Shown: piece by piece, positions 8,469 to 19,415 of the stretch | Layout: every line of letters starts with the position of its first letter | How positions within the stretch are numbered: the stretch's first letter is position 1 | Source of the DNA: Nocardia mangyaensis | GTDB taxonomy: Bacteria; Actinomycetota; Actinomycetes; Mycobacteriales; Mycobacteriaceae | Assembly: GCF_001886715.1 (NCBI RefSeq) | Contig: NZ_CP018082.1 | Location: 496,001-560,000, forward strand | DNA: 64,000 bases | Direction: 5' to 3' | Position numbers and translations under genes: made by a program | Notes under the pieces: generated by a model | The model's database searches: none | Seen by the model: only the letters and a program-made list of their open reading frames with translations | Told to the model about the DNA's origin: nothing

Positions 8469-9248
8469 ATGGTGGCTGTAGAAATCGACCTTTCCGAGCA
8501 GATCGTTCTGGTGACCGGCGGTGTGCGCGGCGTCGGCGCCGGAATCAGCCGGGCCTTCCTCGCCGCGGGCGCGACGGTGCTGACCTGCGCCCGCAGGCCC
8601 GCCGACGAACCGATCACCCTCGGCGATCGCGGCACCGAACACTTCACCTGCGATGTGCGCGACGCCGACGCGGTCGCCGCGCTGTTCGAGCAGATCCTCG
8701 ACCGGCACGGCCGGATCGACCACGTGGTGAACAACGCCGGTGGCGCGCCCTTCGCGTTGGCCGACGCCGCGAGCCCCCGGTATCACTCGAAGATCGTCGA
8801 GCTGAATCTGCTCGCCCCCCTACTCATCTCGCAGCAGGCCAACGCGGTGATGCAGAAGCAGGACGCGGGCGGGTCGATCGTGATGGTCACCAGCGTCAGC
8901 GGGCACCGGCCCTCGCCGGGCACCGCCGCCTACGGCGCGGCCAAGGCCGGCCTGGACAACTTGGCCACCTCGCTGGCCGTCGAATGGGCGCCCAAGGTGC
9001 GCCTGAACTCGATCGTGGTCGGCCCGGTGGAAACGGAACTGAGCCACCTGCACTACGGCGATGCCGACGGCCTGGCCGCGGTGGCGAGCACCGTCCCCCT
9101 CGGCCGTCTCGCCAGCCCCGCCGACGTCGGCTCGGCCGCTGTCTTCCTTGCCTCACCGCTGGCCGCCTACATCAGCGGCGCCGCCCTGCTGGTCCACGGC
9201 GGCGGCGAACGCCCCGCCTTCCTGGACGCCGCCAACGCGAACCACTGA
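8469..9248 (+). CDS. Short-chain dehydrogenase/reductase (Rv3549c-like)
   Basis: NAD(P)-dependent SDR of 259 residues with the cofactor motif TGGVRGVGAG (about 18-27), NNAG (about 91-94) and active-site YGAAKAG. The gene is divergent from echA20, as I recall for Rv3549c and echA20 in M. tuberculosis, which places it in the KstR2-linked ring-degradation set; its substrate is unknown to me. ATG at 8469 is used, but GTG at 8472 is equally possible because TAGGTT at 8460-8465 would start a leaderless mRNA there. Confidence 0.85.
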   Translation: MVAVEIDLSEQIVLVTGGVRGVGAGISRAFLAAGATVLTCARRPADEPITLGDRGTEHFTCDVRDADAVAALFEQILDRHGRIDHVVNNAGGAPFALADAASPRYHSKIVELNLLAPLLISQQANAVMQKQDAGGSIVMVTSVSGHRPSPGTAAYGAAKAGLDNLATSLAVEWAPKVRLNSIVVGPVETELSHLHYGDADGLAAVASTVPLGRLASPADVGSAAVFLASPLAAYISGAALLVHGGGERPAFLDAANANH

Positions 9249-9346
9249 CCGCCACCACCCCACACTGAACACCAAGAGCCACCCACTCCCGCGACTGAAC
9301 ACCCCCACCTCACACAACAACGCCACCCACCCAACCCACTCACCAC

Positions 9347-9439
9347 GGGTTTTCGGCCGCCTCGCATCCGAAGGGCGAGACGTACCGCCGAAGGCGCAGT
9401 ATCGCCCTTCGGGTGCGAGGCCCCCCGGGCCGAAAACCC
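9347..9439. repeat. Large intergenic imperfect palindrome (hairpin)
   Basis: Arms at about 9347-9378 and 9402-9439 pair over roughly 30 bases with a small unpaired C/G patch in the right arm. The 23-base loop holds a smaller hairpin (CGCC-GAA-GGCG). It begins with GGGTTTTCGG and ends with its complement. It lies in the 228-base gap between two co-directional SDR genes. It could be a terminator/attenuator or a dispersed palindromic element; no second copy was noticed in the window. Confidence 0.75.
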
Positions 9440-9476
9440 CGCGGCGCCAGCCGCCAACAAACACAGGAGCTTCACA

Positions 9477-10391
9477 ATGGATGATCAGCAGCAGATCTGC
9501 GCGGGACGCACGGTGATCGTCACCGGCGCGGGGCGGGGGATCGGTCGCGCGCACGCGCTCGCCTTCGCCGCGGCCGGTGCGCGCGTGGTGGTCAACGATG
9601 TGGGCACGGCGCTCGACGGTGCCGCGACCACCGAGACGCCCGCGCAGCTGGTCGTCGACGAGATCGTCGCGGCCGGGGGTGAGGCGGTGGCCAACTATGA
9701 CGATGTCGCCGATTGGGAGGGTGCGCGCAGGCTGATCCGGCAGGCCGTCGACACCTTCGGCGGGCTCGACGTGCTGGTGAACAATGCGGGCTTCGTGCGC
9801 GACCGCATGCTGGTCAACCTCGGCGAGGACGAATGGGACGCGGTGGTCCGCGTGCACCTCAAGGGCCACTTCGCCACCATGCGTCACGCCGCCGAGTACT
9901 GGCGCGGAGAGTCGAAAGCGGGTCGCCCGGTCGATGCCAGGGTGATCAACACCAGCTCCGGCGCCGGCCTGCAGGGCAGCGTCGGGCAGGGCAACTACGG
10001 CGCCGCGAAGGCGGGTATCGCGGGACTCACGCTCACGGCGTCGGCCGAGTTCGGCCGCTACGGCGTGACGGTGAACGCCATTGCCCCCGCCGCCCGCACC
10101 CGGATGACCGAGACCGTGTTCGCCGACACCATGGCCGCCCCGGATTCCGGCTTCGACGCGATGGCTCCGGAGAACATCTCGCCGCTGGTCGTGTGGCTCG
10201 GCAGCACCGAGTCGGCGGGCGTGACCGGTCGGATGTTCGAGGTCGAGGGGGGGAAAGTGGCGTTGGCCCAGGGCTGGCGGCACGGCGCTCCGGTCGATCG
10301 TGGCGCCCGCTGGAACCCAGCCGAGCTGGGTCCGGTGGTCGCCGAACTGATCGAGAAGAGCGTGCCGCCGGAGCCGGTGTACGGCGCATAG
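9477..10391 (+). CDS. Short-chain dehydrogenase/reductase (Rv3548c-like)
   Basis: SDR of 304 residues with TGAGRGIGRAHA (about 16-27), NNAGFVRDRM and YGAAKAG, plus a C-terminal extension typical of the steroid/multifunctional-enzyme-like SDR group also seen in Hsd4A in this window. From memory Rv3548c has the same RDRMLVN and VHLKGHFATMRHAA segments and the same place next to Rv3549c. ATG follows AGGAG. A hydroxyacyl-CoA dehydrogenase role is likely but not shown. Confidence 0.85.
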   Translation: MDDQQQICAGRTVIVTGAGRGIGRAHALAFAAAGARVVVNDVGTALDGAATTETPAQLVVDEIVAAGGEAVANYDDVADWEGARRLIRQAVDTFGGLDVLVNNAGFVRDRMLVNLGEDEWDAVVRVHLKGHFATMRHAAEYWRGESKAGRPVDARVINTSSGAGLQGSVGQGNYGAAKAGIAGLTLTASAEFGRYGVTVNAIAPAARTRMTETVFADTMAAPDSGFDAMAPENISPLVVWLGSTESAGVTGRMFEVEGGKVALAQGWRHGAPVDRGARWNPAELGPVVAELIEKSVPPEPVYGA

Positions 10392-10594
10392 CAAACTCTC
10401 CGGGTGTGGGCTGTGGGAAAGATCCCCGGCCTGCGCTTATGGGGAGTAACGCAAGTTCAGGGGGCTGGACGACTCTTGCCCCCTCCTGCGGGCATCCGGC
10501 AGTGGGTTTACTATGGGCTACTGTTCGTCGATCCCGGAATGTGTCGCGACCGGGGGTAATTCTGCGCTGAAAACATAAGGGGATGATCTAGCGC

Positions 10595-11806
10595 ATGGCC
10601 ATTGGTCGCATGTTGCGCGTTTTTGCCGCTTCGAGTGTGCTGGCCGGCTGTGCTCTACTCGGGCCTGCGGCCGCCGTCGCAGCCCCGGGTAACCCATCGG
10701 CTCCTGCCGAGCAGGTGCCGGGGAATGGAAGCAGTGGTCAGGGCGACAGCGGCCAGAACCCTGGTGGCCAGACCCCGGGGAACGGTCTTCCTCGTGAGCT
10801 GAGACTGCCGGGAAACGGCAGCAGTGACGGCCCGGCGCAGGGCACACCCGCTGACGGCCAGGGCGCGGCCCCCGTTGAGCCGCCATCGGGTGCGCCGGTT
10901 GCAGACGACGAGTGGGCACCGCTCACGATTCCAGGGCAATCACCCGCCGACATCCCGAAGAAAGAGGTCGCGGGCACCGGTTCCGCGTCGGGGTCGGCCG
11001 CTGTCGGTTCGGCCGCGGGCGCGGGTTCGGCAGGCGCCGCCGCGGTCCTCGGCACCGGTTCGGCTGGTCTCGGCGTGCTGCTCGGTACCGGTTCCGCGGG
11101 TGTCGGCGCTCTGCTGGGTACCGGCTCGGCCGGCGCCGCCATCCTGCTCGGTACGGGTTCGGCAGGCGCTGCCGCGGTCCTCGGTACGGGTTCCGCCGCC
11201 GGCGCCGCCGTGCTCGGCACCGGCTCCGCCGCAGTCGGTTCGGCCGCGGCGGGTACCGGTTCGGCCGCCCTCGGTACCGGCTCCGCTGTCCTCGGAACAG
11301 GTTCTGCCGCAGTCGGTTCCGCCGGTGTCGGCTCGGCGGGCGTCGGTTCCGCCGGGGTGGGATCGGCCGCTGTCGGTTCGGCCGCTGTCGGCTCCGCGGC
11401 GGTGGGTTCGGCCACGCCGCTGCTGTTGCTGCTGATCCCTATCCCGTCGGTTCCCGCGGCTCCGGCCTTACCGCCCCTCGCCATACCGCCTTCCCCTGCC
11501 GCGCCCTCGGTGCCCGCCGTGCCGAATGTCGCTGTGGCGGCGCCGGTTCCCGCTGCCGAGGCACCCGCCCCCGAGGCGCCGCCCGCGGCCACCGCCGCGG
11601 CGCCGCAGGCCGCGCCCAGCCACGAGGTCATGCCGACCAGTGACAACAGCGGGCTCCCCGAGCCGAAGCTGCTGTCGGTGATCGGCGGCCTGATCGCGCT
11701 GACGCTGGCCGGAACCGGTTCGGGCGCGGTGAGTTTCCAAGGTGCCGCGGCCGCCCAAGCGCGGGTGAACGCGGCGCGTGCCGAATTCTTCGGACCCAGG
11801 TCGTGA
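10595..11806 (+). CDS. Secreted Gly-Thr-Ser-Ala repeat protein
   Basis: Function unknown. A signal peptide is visible (residues 6-30, ending AAAVAAPG). A Gly/Asn/Pro-rich region follows (30-130). The middle is a repeat array with ten GTGSA units: five tandem 11-residue units of the type GTGSAGxxxLL, then pentapeptide xVGSA units. A Leu-rich stretch, a Pro/Ala-rich linker, and a C-terminal hydrophobic segment (about 358-378) close the protein before a short charged tail. The layout recalls MPTR/PGRS-like repeat proteins of mycobacteria in style but not in sequence. 403 residues. The codons also repeat, so the gene may vary in repeat number. The next gene starts 11 bases after its stop. Confidence 0.75.
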   Translation: MAIGRMLRVFAASSVLAGCALLGPAAAVAAPGNPSAPAEQVPGNGSSGQGDSGQNPGGQTPGNGLPRELRLPGNGSSDGPAQGTPADGQGAAPVEPPSGAPVADDEWAPLTIPGQSPADIPKKEVAGTGSASGSAAVGSAAGAGSAGAAAVLGTGSAGLGVLLGTGSAGVGALLGTGSAGAAILLGTGSAGAAAVLGTGSAAGAAVLGTGSAAVGSAAAGTGSAALGTGSAVLGTGSAAVGSAGVGSAGVGSAGVGSAAVGSAAVGSAAVGSATPLLLLLIPIPSVPAAPALPPLAIPPSPAAPSVPAVPNVAVAAPVPAAEAPAPEAPPAATAAAPQAAPSHEVMPTSDNSGLPEPKLLSVIGGLIALTLAGTGSGAVSFQGAAAAQARVNAARAEFFGPRS

Positions 11807-11817
11807 GGGGATCTTCG

Positions 11818-12333
11818 ATGAGCAGGAGCAAGACCCAGTCCACCTCGCGGTCCTACCGACGCGTCGCCGCCGCGGTGGACGCGGTGTGCGCGGTCGCCGC
11901 CGATTTCGACGCGACCACCCTCGATGAGGTGGTCGCGGCGGTCTCACTCGAACGCGACCGCGAAATCGAGATCACCAGTGCGCAATTGGGCCCCGGTGTG
12001 TGTGGGCAGCGCCGGTTCTATCCGGAACGCGACATCATCGTCCTCGCCGACGCCCTGCCCAGCCGCGACCACACTCTCGCCCACGAACTGGGCCACATCG
12101 TCTTCGACCACGAAGGCGCCCCCGCGGTGGAGACCACGCTCGAGGTCAGCGACGACCTGATCGCCTACATGCTCAGCCAGCGCGCGCACGCCCAGATCGT
12201 CGACGACGGTCTCGACGATCTCGCCGAGTGGGAGGCCGAGACCTTCGCGGCCATGCTGATGACCCGGCTGCGCGTGTTCAACAACCGGGGCGCAGGCGTC
12301 TCGGTCCTTCGATTCGATGAGGCACTCGGATGA
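11818..12333 (+). CDS. ImmA/IrrE-like HELGH zinc metallopeptidase domain protein
   Basis: 171 residues with a gluzincin signature: His89-Glu90-x2-His93 (HELGH) and a downstream EWEAE (about 137-141) that can supply the third ligand. This matches ImmA/IrrE-type domains, which cleave or inactivate helix-turn-helix repressors, or act in toxin-antitoxin pairs. The ATG at 11818 follows GAGGGG; a GTG at 11803 would overlap the previous gene. The stop overlaps the next start (ATGA). With the membrane protein and the EspR-like regulator nearby it forms a three-gene set; the target is not known. Confidence 0.8.
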   Translation: MSRSKTQSTSRSYRRVAAAVDAVCAVAADFDATTLDEVVAAVSLERDREIEITSAQLGPGVCGQRRFYPERDIIVLADALPSRDHTLAHELGHIVFDHEGAPAVETTLEVSDDLIAYMLSQRAHAQIVDDGLDDLAEWEAETFAAMLMTRLRVFNNRGAGVSVLRFDEALG

Positions 12334-13364
12334 CACTCTGGTTGACAGCCCTGCTGGTCTGGGTTGCCGCGGGTGCGCGAGTGGGTCGTGTGCTGGTCAA
12401 GCCCGCGACAACCGCTCGCGTCGCCATCGTCGTCGCGGTCGCGGCCGTCGCGCTCGCCGCGACCGTCGCCATCCCCGACATCGCGGTCGCCATCGACAAT
12501 CTGCTGCCCGGCGGGGTGCGTAGCGGGTGGTTGTCCACCGGCATCGTCACCTCGGCCTGGATTCTGTTCACCACCGCGACCTCGGTGGTCGCCTCGGCGG
12601 CCTGGCCGGTGGTGTCGCGGCGCAATCTGCGCCAGGTCGCCCTGGTCGTCTACAGCATCGGCGCGCTCGCGATCGCCATCACGCTCGGCTGGTCGTTCAC
12701 CTTCGGCTGGATCGTGGTCGCCCTCGCCGCGGTGTTCATCGTGACCACCGGTCTGCGCAACCTGGACTGGACCACGCTCGGTCGTGGCATCGCGATCTAC
12801 ACCGCGGGCACGGCGCTGGTCGCCGTCCTCGCCGTCGCCAACGCGGGCCGCGGTTTCTCCGACGCCGCGCCCACCCCGCCCGGTGAACCGACCTGGGGCT
12901 GGCAGGCGTGGGAGATCGCGAGCCTGCTGATCGCCTTCGGCGCGGTGTCGATCGTGGTCGAGCTGTGGTGGCGGGCGCGGATCCTGCTGCGCCGGATCCG
13001 GCCGCTGCACCGGCTGATGGTCGCGCGGTTCCCCGATGTGGTCGCCCCCGAGCAGAACGCCACTTCGACGCAGCTGAAGGCCTCCGATCACGTTGCCCAG
13101 GTGATGGACGCGTTGTATCTGCTCTCCGGCAGCGGCATCCTGATCCCTGCGGCCGGTGAGCCCCCGGCCTCGGTGCCCGAGCGCGCCGCGGTGGTCGCGG
13201 AGTGGGCACGAAATCCGTTGGGGGAGTTGTTCGTCGACGCGCGCTGGATCGCCCCGCCGCCCGGCGTGAGTCCTCGTGGCTGGGTGTTGGCGCTGGCGAG
13301 CGAGTACGACGCGGCGGTGGCCGCCGCGGGCACGGCGCCGCGCGGTGCGGCCGCCACCAACTGA
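12330..13364 (+). CDS. Polytopic membrane protein, MAB_1171c-type putative transporter
   Basis: 344 residues with about seven hydrophobic helices in the first 215 residues, followed by a soluble C-terminal domain of about 130 residues starting RRIRPLHRLMVARFPDV. This plan, and its pairing with an HELGH protein and an HTH regulator, matches proteins that databases call MAB_1171c family putative transporters (recalled, not searched). No transporter motif is visible. Its start overlaps the stop of the metallopeptidase gene, so the two are co-translated. Confidence 0.7.
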   Translation: MTLWLTALLVWVAAGARVGRVLVKPATTARVAIVVAVAAVALAATVAIPDIAVAIDNLLPGGVRSGWLSTGIVTSAWILFTTATSVVASAAWPVVSRRNLRQVALVVYSIGALAIAITLGWSFTFGWIVVALAAVFIVTTGLRNLDWTTLGRGIAIYTAGTALVAVLAVANAGRGFSDAAPTPPGEPTWGWQAWEIASLLIAFGAVSIVVELWWRARILLRRIRPLHRLMVARFPDVVAPEQNATSTQLKASDHVAQVMDALYLLSGSGILIPAAGEPPASVPERAAVVAEWARNPLGELFVDARWIAPPPGVSPRGWVLALASEYDAAVAAAGTAPRGAAATN

Positions 13365-13378
13365 GGAGAAACCAAGAA

Positions 13379-13420
13379 AACGGGCCTGAGCTGGTGATTT
13401 CTCACCGTCTCAGGCCCGTT
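13379..13420. terminator. Bidirectional terminator hairpin
   Basis: Perfect 12-bp stem (13379-13390 with 13409-13420); the loop can extend it with GGTGA/TCACC. It is preceded by an A-run and followed by TTGT. It sits between the convergent membrane-protein gene and the EspR-like gene. Confidence 0.8.
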
Positions 13421-13493
13421 GTCTGCGTATCCGATATGTCACGGCCGCACCCAGGACACCATCAGGTGCGTCAGGTCGGCCGGTGTGTGGATC

Positions 13494-13910
13494 CTATTCT
13501 GTTCCGTCCGGAGGAATTTCGGGCAAGCCTTCGCTGGCCCGCAACTTCTCCGCCATCGAGGTGAGCAGATTCTGTGATTCTTCGGAGAGGTCGAATGCCC
13601 TGCTCGACAGTCGACGCAACCCGTAGCCCTGCAGCTGCGCGAGCAGCTCCAGGTCGTGATCGATCTTGGCCGCGTAGATGTCGTTGAAGAAGTAGTCAGG
13701 CTTGACCTTGAAGAACTTCGCCAGGGCGGCCACCGTCTCGTCAGACGGGTTCGTACGTTGTCCCGACCGCAACTGCGAGAGATACGGCTTCGAGATCGGA
13801 TGCCCGGAGGCAGTCAGCGCAGCCGCAACCTCTGCGTTGGTGTGCGGCTTGCGCCCCGGGGGATGCACGGTTTCGAACAGCTTGTTCAGCCGCGCCGCGA
13901 AATCAGCCAT
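13494..13910 (-). CDS. EspR-like nucleoid/transcription regulator
   Basis: 138 residues. The N-terminus reads MADFAARLNKLFETVHPPGR and is followed by PYLSQLRSGQRTNPSDETVAALAKFF, which closely matches my memory of M. tuberculosis EspR (FAARLNRLFDTVYPPGRGPH, PYLSQLRSGNRTNPS). It therefore has the XRE-type helix-turn-helix and the long C-terminal dimerisation helices. The ATG at 13910 aligns with the EspR start; a GTG at 13934 is an alternative. It is convergent with the metallopeptidase/membrane-protein pair and may be its regulator or the peptidase target. Whether it is the EspR ortholog or a paralog cannot be told here. Confidence 0.82.
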   Translation of the reverse strand: MADFAARLNKLFETVHPPGRKPHTNAEVAAALTASGHPISKPYLSQLRSGQRTNPSDETVAALAKFFKVKPDYFFNDIYAAKIDHDLELLAQLQGYGLRRLSSRAFDLSEESQNLLTSMAEKLRASEGLPEIPPDGTE

Positions 13911-14135
13911 TGTGAGCCGCCCAATTCCCTTCACTGTACTAACAGTCGTTATCTCGGATACGTATCATTGATATTAGCGGCTCAGTAACTGAAAACCTAC
14001 GCCTGATTCGGGATTTCTCTGCGGATTCCCTCGCTCACCTGCGTGCAGGGGCGGTGGTGGCCGCGTTTGCGGGTCACGCCAACGACTCTTGTGGAGCCGG
14101 AGGGTGCCCGGGTTCGTGCCCGTCGCGGGGCTCTT

Positions 14136-14155
14136 CTACCACAACGTTGTAGTAG
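14136..14155. promoter_or_regulatory. 20-bp near-palindrome upstream of the EspR-like gene
   Basis: A 20-base inverted repeat centred on AACGTT, with one mismatched pair. It lies about 225 bases upstream of the EspR-like start and before the fadA5 terminator. A candidate operator; nothing else in the 13911-14219 gap resembles a gene. Confidence 0.4.
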
Positions 14156-14219
14156 CTCAAAGATAGCTGATGTCTCATCTTCCCCCTCGCCCCCTTGATT
14201 GTGTGGCGTACGACACGTT

Positions 14220-14258
14220 CCGGGCGCCCTGGGATGAATGTTCAACCTGGGCGCCCGG
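14220..14258 (-). terminator. Terminator of fadA5
   Basis: Perfect 10-bp GC stem (CCGGGCGCCC at 14220-14229 with 14249-14258) and a 19-base loop, 17 bases beyond the fadA5 stop on the minus strand. Confidence 0.75.
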
Positions 14259-14275
14259 TTTCGGTGAGGGTCAGT

Positions 14276-15550
<1,275 letters not shown>

Positions 15551-15571
15551 GTTTGTCGAAGGAGACATCTG

Positions 15572-16858
15572 GTGGTAGATCCGCGCAATGAAGCCACGGG
15601 CACGCAGCCGAACCTCCCCGAGGGGTTCGATGTGACCGACCCTGCCATCTACGCCGAGCGTGTCCCGGCGGAGGAGTTCGCCGAGCTGCGCCGGTCGGCG
15701 CCGATCTGGTGGAACCCGAAGTCGCCCGACGTCGGTGGTTTCCACGATGACGGCTTCTGGGTGGTGAGTAAGCATGCCGACGTGAAAGAGGTCTCCCGTC
15801 GCAGCGACGTGTTCTCCACCTACGAGAACACCGCCATTCCCCGGTTCAACGACGACATCACCCGCGAGCAGATCGAACTGCAGCGTTTCGTCATTCTCAA
15901 CAAGGACGCGCCGGAGCACACCAAGCTGCGCAAGCTGATCGCCAAGGGCTTCACCCCGCGTGCGGTCAACGGGCTGCGGGCCGAGCTGTCGGCGCGCGCC
16001 GAGAAGATCGTCAAGGCCGCCGCGGAGTCCGGCGGTGGCGACTTCGTCACCCAGGTGGCCTGCGAACTGCCGCTGCAGGCGATCGCCGAGCTCATCGGCG
16101 TCCCGCAGGAAGACCGGATGAAGGTCTTCGAGTGGTCCAACGATATGACCGGCTACGACGATCCCGACAATGTCGACGTCGACCCGGTCACCGCGTCGAT
16201 GGAGCTGCTGGGCTACTCGTACCAGATGGCCGAGGCCAGGAAGGCGTGCCCGGCCGATGACCTGGTCACCACCCTGATCGAGGCCGATGTCGACGGTGAG
16301 TCGCTCACCCCGGAGGAGTTCGGCTTCTTCGTCATCGTGCTGGCGGTGGCGGGCAACGAGACCACCCGCAACGCCATCAGTCACGGGATGATCGCGTTCA
16401 TGGAGAACCCCGACCAGTGGGAGTTGTTCAAGAAGGAGCGGCCGGCGAGTGCGGTGGACGAGATCATCCGCTGGGCCACTCCGGTCACCTCCTTCCAGCG
16501 CACCGCGCTCGAGGACACCGAACTCGGCGGCGTGCAGATCAAGAAGGGTCAGCGCCTGGTGATGCTGTACCGCTCGGCCAACTTCGACGAGGACGTTTTC
16601 GAGAACCCGGAGAAGTTCGACATCATGCGCCAGGACAACCAGCACCTGGCCTTCGGCGGCACCGGTGCCCACTTCTGCGTCGGCGCGAATCTGGCTCGCC
16701 TGGAGATCGACCTGATCTTCAACGCGATCGCCGACCATCTGCCCGACATCACCAAGGTCGGCGACCCCAAGCGCCTGCATTCGGGTTGGCTCAACGGCAT
16801 CAAGGAACTGCCGGTCGACTACAAGACCACCACCTCGGGGTGCCCTGTCGCCCACTGA
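15572..16858 (+). CDS. cyp125: Cytochrome P450 CYP125, steroid C26/C27 hydroxylase
   Basis: P450 that oxidises the terminal methyl of the cholesterol/cholestenone side chain to start side-chain degradation. Motifs: I-helix AGNETT (260-265), EIIR (297-300) and heme-binding FGGTGAHFC with ligand Cys369. 428 residues. GTG at 15572 is chosen because AAGGAG sits 7 bases upstream and the protein start VVDPRNEAT matches the family; the frame is open back to 15530. Convergent with the isomerase-like gene, with a strong hairpin between. Confidence 0.93.
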   Translation: MVDPRNEATGTQPNLPEGFDVTDPAIYAERVPAEEFAELRRSAPIWWNPKSPDVGGFHDDGFWVVSKHADVKEVSRRSDVFSTYENTAIPRFNDDITREQIELQRFVILNKDAPEHTKLRKLIAKGFTPRAVNGLRAELSARAEKIVKAAAESGGGDFVTQVACELPLQAIAELIGVPQEDRMKVFEWSNDMTGYDDPDNVDVDPVTASMELLGYSYQMAEARKACPADDLVTTLIEADVDGESLTPEEFGFFVIVLAVAGNETTRNAISHGMIAFMENPDQWELFKKERPASAVDEIIRWATPVTSFQRTALEDTELGGVQIKKGQRLVMLYRSANFDEDVFENPEKFDIMRQDNQHLAFGGTGAHFCVGANLARLEIDLIFNAIADHLPDITKVGDPKRLHSGWLNGIKELPVDYKTTTSGCPVAH

Positions 16859-16876
16859 TTGCCAGCAAACGAATAA

Positions 16877-16904
16877 CGGCCCCGGACGGAAATGTCCGGG
16901 GCCG
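16877..16904. terminator. Bidirectional terminator hairpin
   Basis: Perfect 11-bp GC stem (16877-16887 with 16894-16904), 6-base loop, flanked by a further A/T-rich arm pair (16869-16876 with 16906-16913). It lies between convergent cyp125 and the minus-strand operon. Confidence 0.85.
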
Positions 16905-16921
16905 ATATTCGTTGTGGATAT

Positions 16922-17344
16922 TCAGGACACGGCGCGAGTAGTGGCGACGGCGCGCTCGACCTCCCAGAAGGCGCGCAAGGCGGCGATCTTGCCCTCGGCA
17001 TCGACCTTGTAGGTGAAGACCCCTTCGGCGTCGATCACGTGCCCGCCGAGGGTGGTGCGGATCAGGCCGGTGAAGGCGATCTCGTTGCCGCAGGCGAAGG
17101 AGTCCTCGAAGCGGAACTCGATCGACTCGGTCATCGCGATCGCCTTGTCCCAGAACGCGCCGATCGCCGCGTGGCCCCGGTGGCCGACGCCGTCGGGGTC
17201 GAAACCCGACGGACCGACCGGGTCCTCGACGATGCCGTCCTCGGCGAACAGGGCGACCCAGGCCGCCTTGTCCTTGGCCCGGACAGCGGCCTGGGAAGCG
17301 AGACCGGCGGCGCGTGCCGAGCGGTCGAGAGCGGTCTCGGTCAT
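16922..17344 (-). CDS. SnoaL/ketosteroid isomerase-like (NTF2-fold) protein
   Basis: 140 residues with an NTF2-like pattern: a helical start, VALFAEDGIVEDPVGPSGFDPDGVGHRGH and a beta-rich second half ending LRAFWEVERA. The PxG...GH...I layout is shared with SnoaL-like polyketide cyclases and ketosteroid isomerases. It is the last gene of a minus-strand operon with an LLM oxidoreductase, ltp3, ltp4 and DUF35, joined by an ATGA overlap at 17341-17344. A delta5-3-ketosteroid isomerase or related role is plausible but not proven; no decisive catalytic residue was identified. Confidence 0.75.
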   Translation of the reverse strand: MTETALDRSARAAGLASQAAVRAKDKAAWVALFAEDGIVEDPVGPSGFDPDGVGHRGHAAIGAFWDKAIAMTESIEFRFEDSFACGNEIAFTGLIRTTLGGHVIDAEGVFTYKVDAEGKIAALRAFWEVERAVATTRAVS

Positions 17345-18227
17345 GACTTCACCTTCGCGACGATGGGATCGGCGATGTACTTCTCGGCGAACCGGCGCAG
17401 CGATTCCTGCTTGGCGGCGAGCTCGCCGTCGAACCCGATCCCGTCCATCAGCCACGGCACCACGATGGTGTCGGTGACCCCCGCGTCGGCCAGATCCTGA
17501 TAGCCGTCGCGGCCGTAACGGTCGATGCACACGGCCTGGATCTCGAACGGTTCCGCGGACCTGCCGTACTCGGTGCGCAGGTCGTTGAGCGTGGCGATGG
17601 TGGTTTCCAGCTGCTCGAACTTCATCATCGCCGAGGTCCAGCCGTCGCCGACGCGGGCGGCGCGGCGCAGGGCGGGGCCGGTGTGGCCGCCGATGTAGAA
17701 CGGCACCCGCTGGCTGGGCGCGGGGCTCATCTGCAGCGAGTCGAAGTTGTAGAACTCGCCGTGGAATTCGACCATGCCGCCGTCGAGAACGAGCTTGATC
17801 ACCTCGATCATCTCGTCGACCCGCGCGCCGCGCCGCTCATACGGCACACCGCACCACTCGAATTCCTCTGGTGCCCAGCCGATTCCGACACCGAAGCCGA
17901 ACCGGTTGCCGGACATGTTCGCCAGCGAACCCACCTGGCGGGCCAGCAACAGTGGATTGCGTGAACCGAGCTTGAGGACGTTGGTGTAGAACCGCAGCTC
18001 GGTGGTCACCGCCGCCATGGCCGCCGCCGCGATCAGCGGGTCGACCCAGGGCGTCTCCGGTCCCCAGAACCGGCTGCCGTCGGGGGTGTAGGGATAGTCG
18101 GCGGCCTGGGACTTCATGTAGAACAGCGAGTCCGGCAGGCCGATCGAGGTGAAGCCGCATTCCTCGGCCGTCTTGGCCAGCTCGGTGAGCTGGTCGAGTG
18201 GGCTCAGCGCGATTCCGAGAGTGAACT

Positions 18228-18231
<4 letters not shown>
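17341..18231 (-). CDS. LLM-class F420/flavin-dependent oxidoreductase
   Basis: 296-residue luciferase-like TIM barrel: MKFTLGIALSPLDQLTELAKTAE, the phosphate/cofactor segment GNRFGFGVGIGWAPEEFEWCG and GGHTGPALRRAARVGDGW. Such proteins in mycolata usually use F420. It sits between ltp3 and the SnoaL-like gene with stop/start overlaps on both sides, so a step in sterol side-chain or ring oxidation is likely. Substrate unknown. Confidence 0.82.

Positions 18232-19411
<1,180 letters not shown>

Positions 19412-19415
<4 letters not shown>

Noticed and set aside
10738..11646. 302-codon minus-strand frame with AEPVPRTAEPVP repeats
   Set aside because: Antisense image of the GTGSA repeats; no start site or signal peptide and no conserved region.
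14100..14135. tRNA-like GGTTCGTGCC segment
   Set aside because: No acceptor, D or anticodon arm can be built around it.
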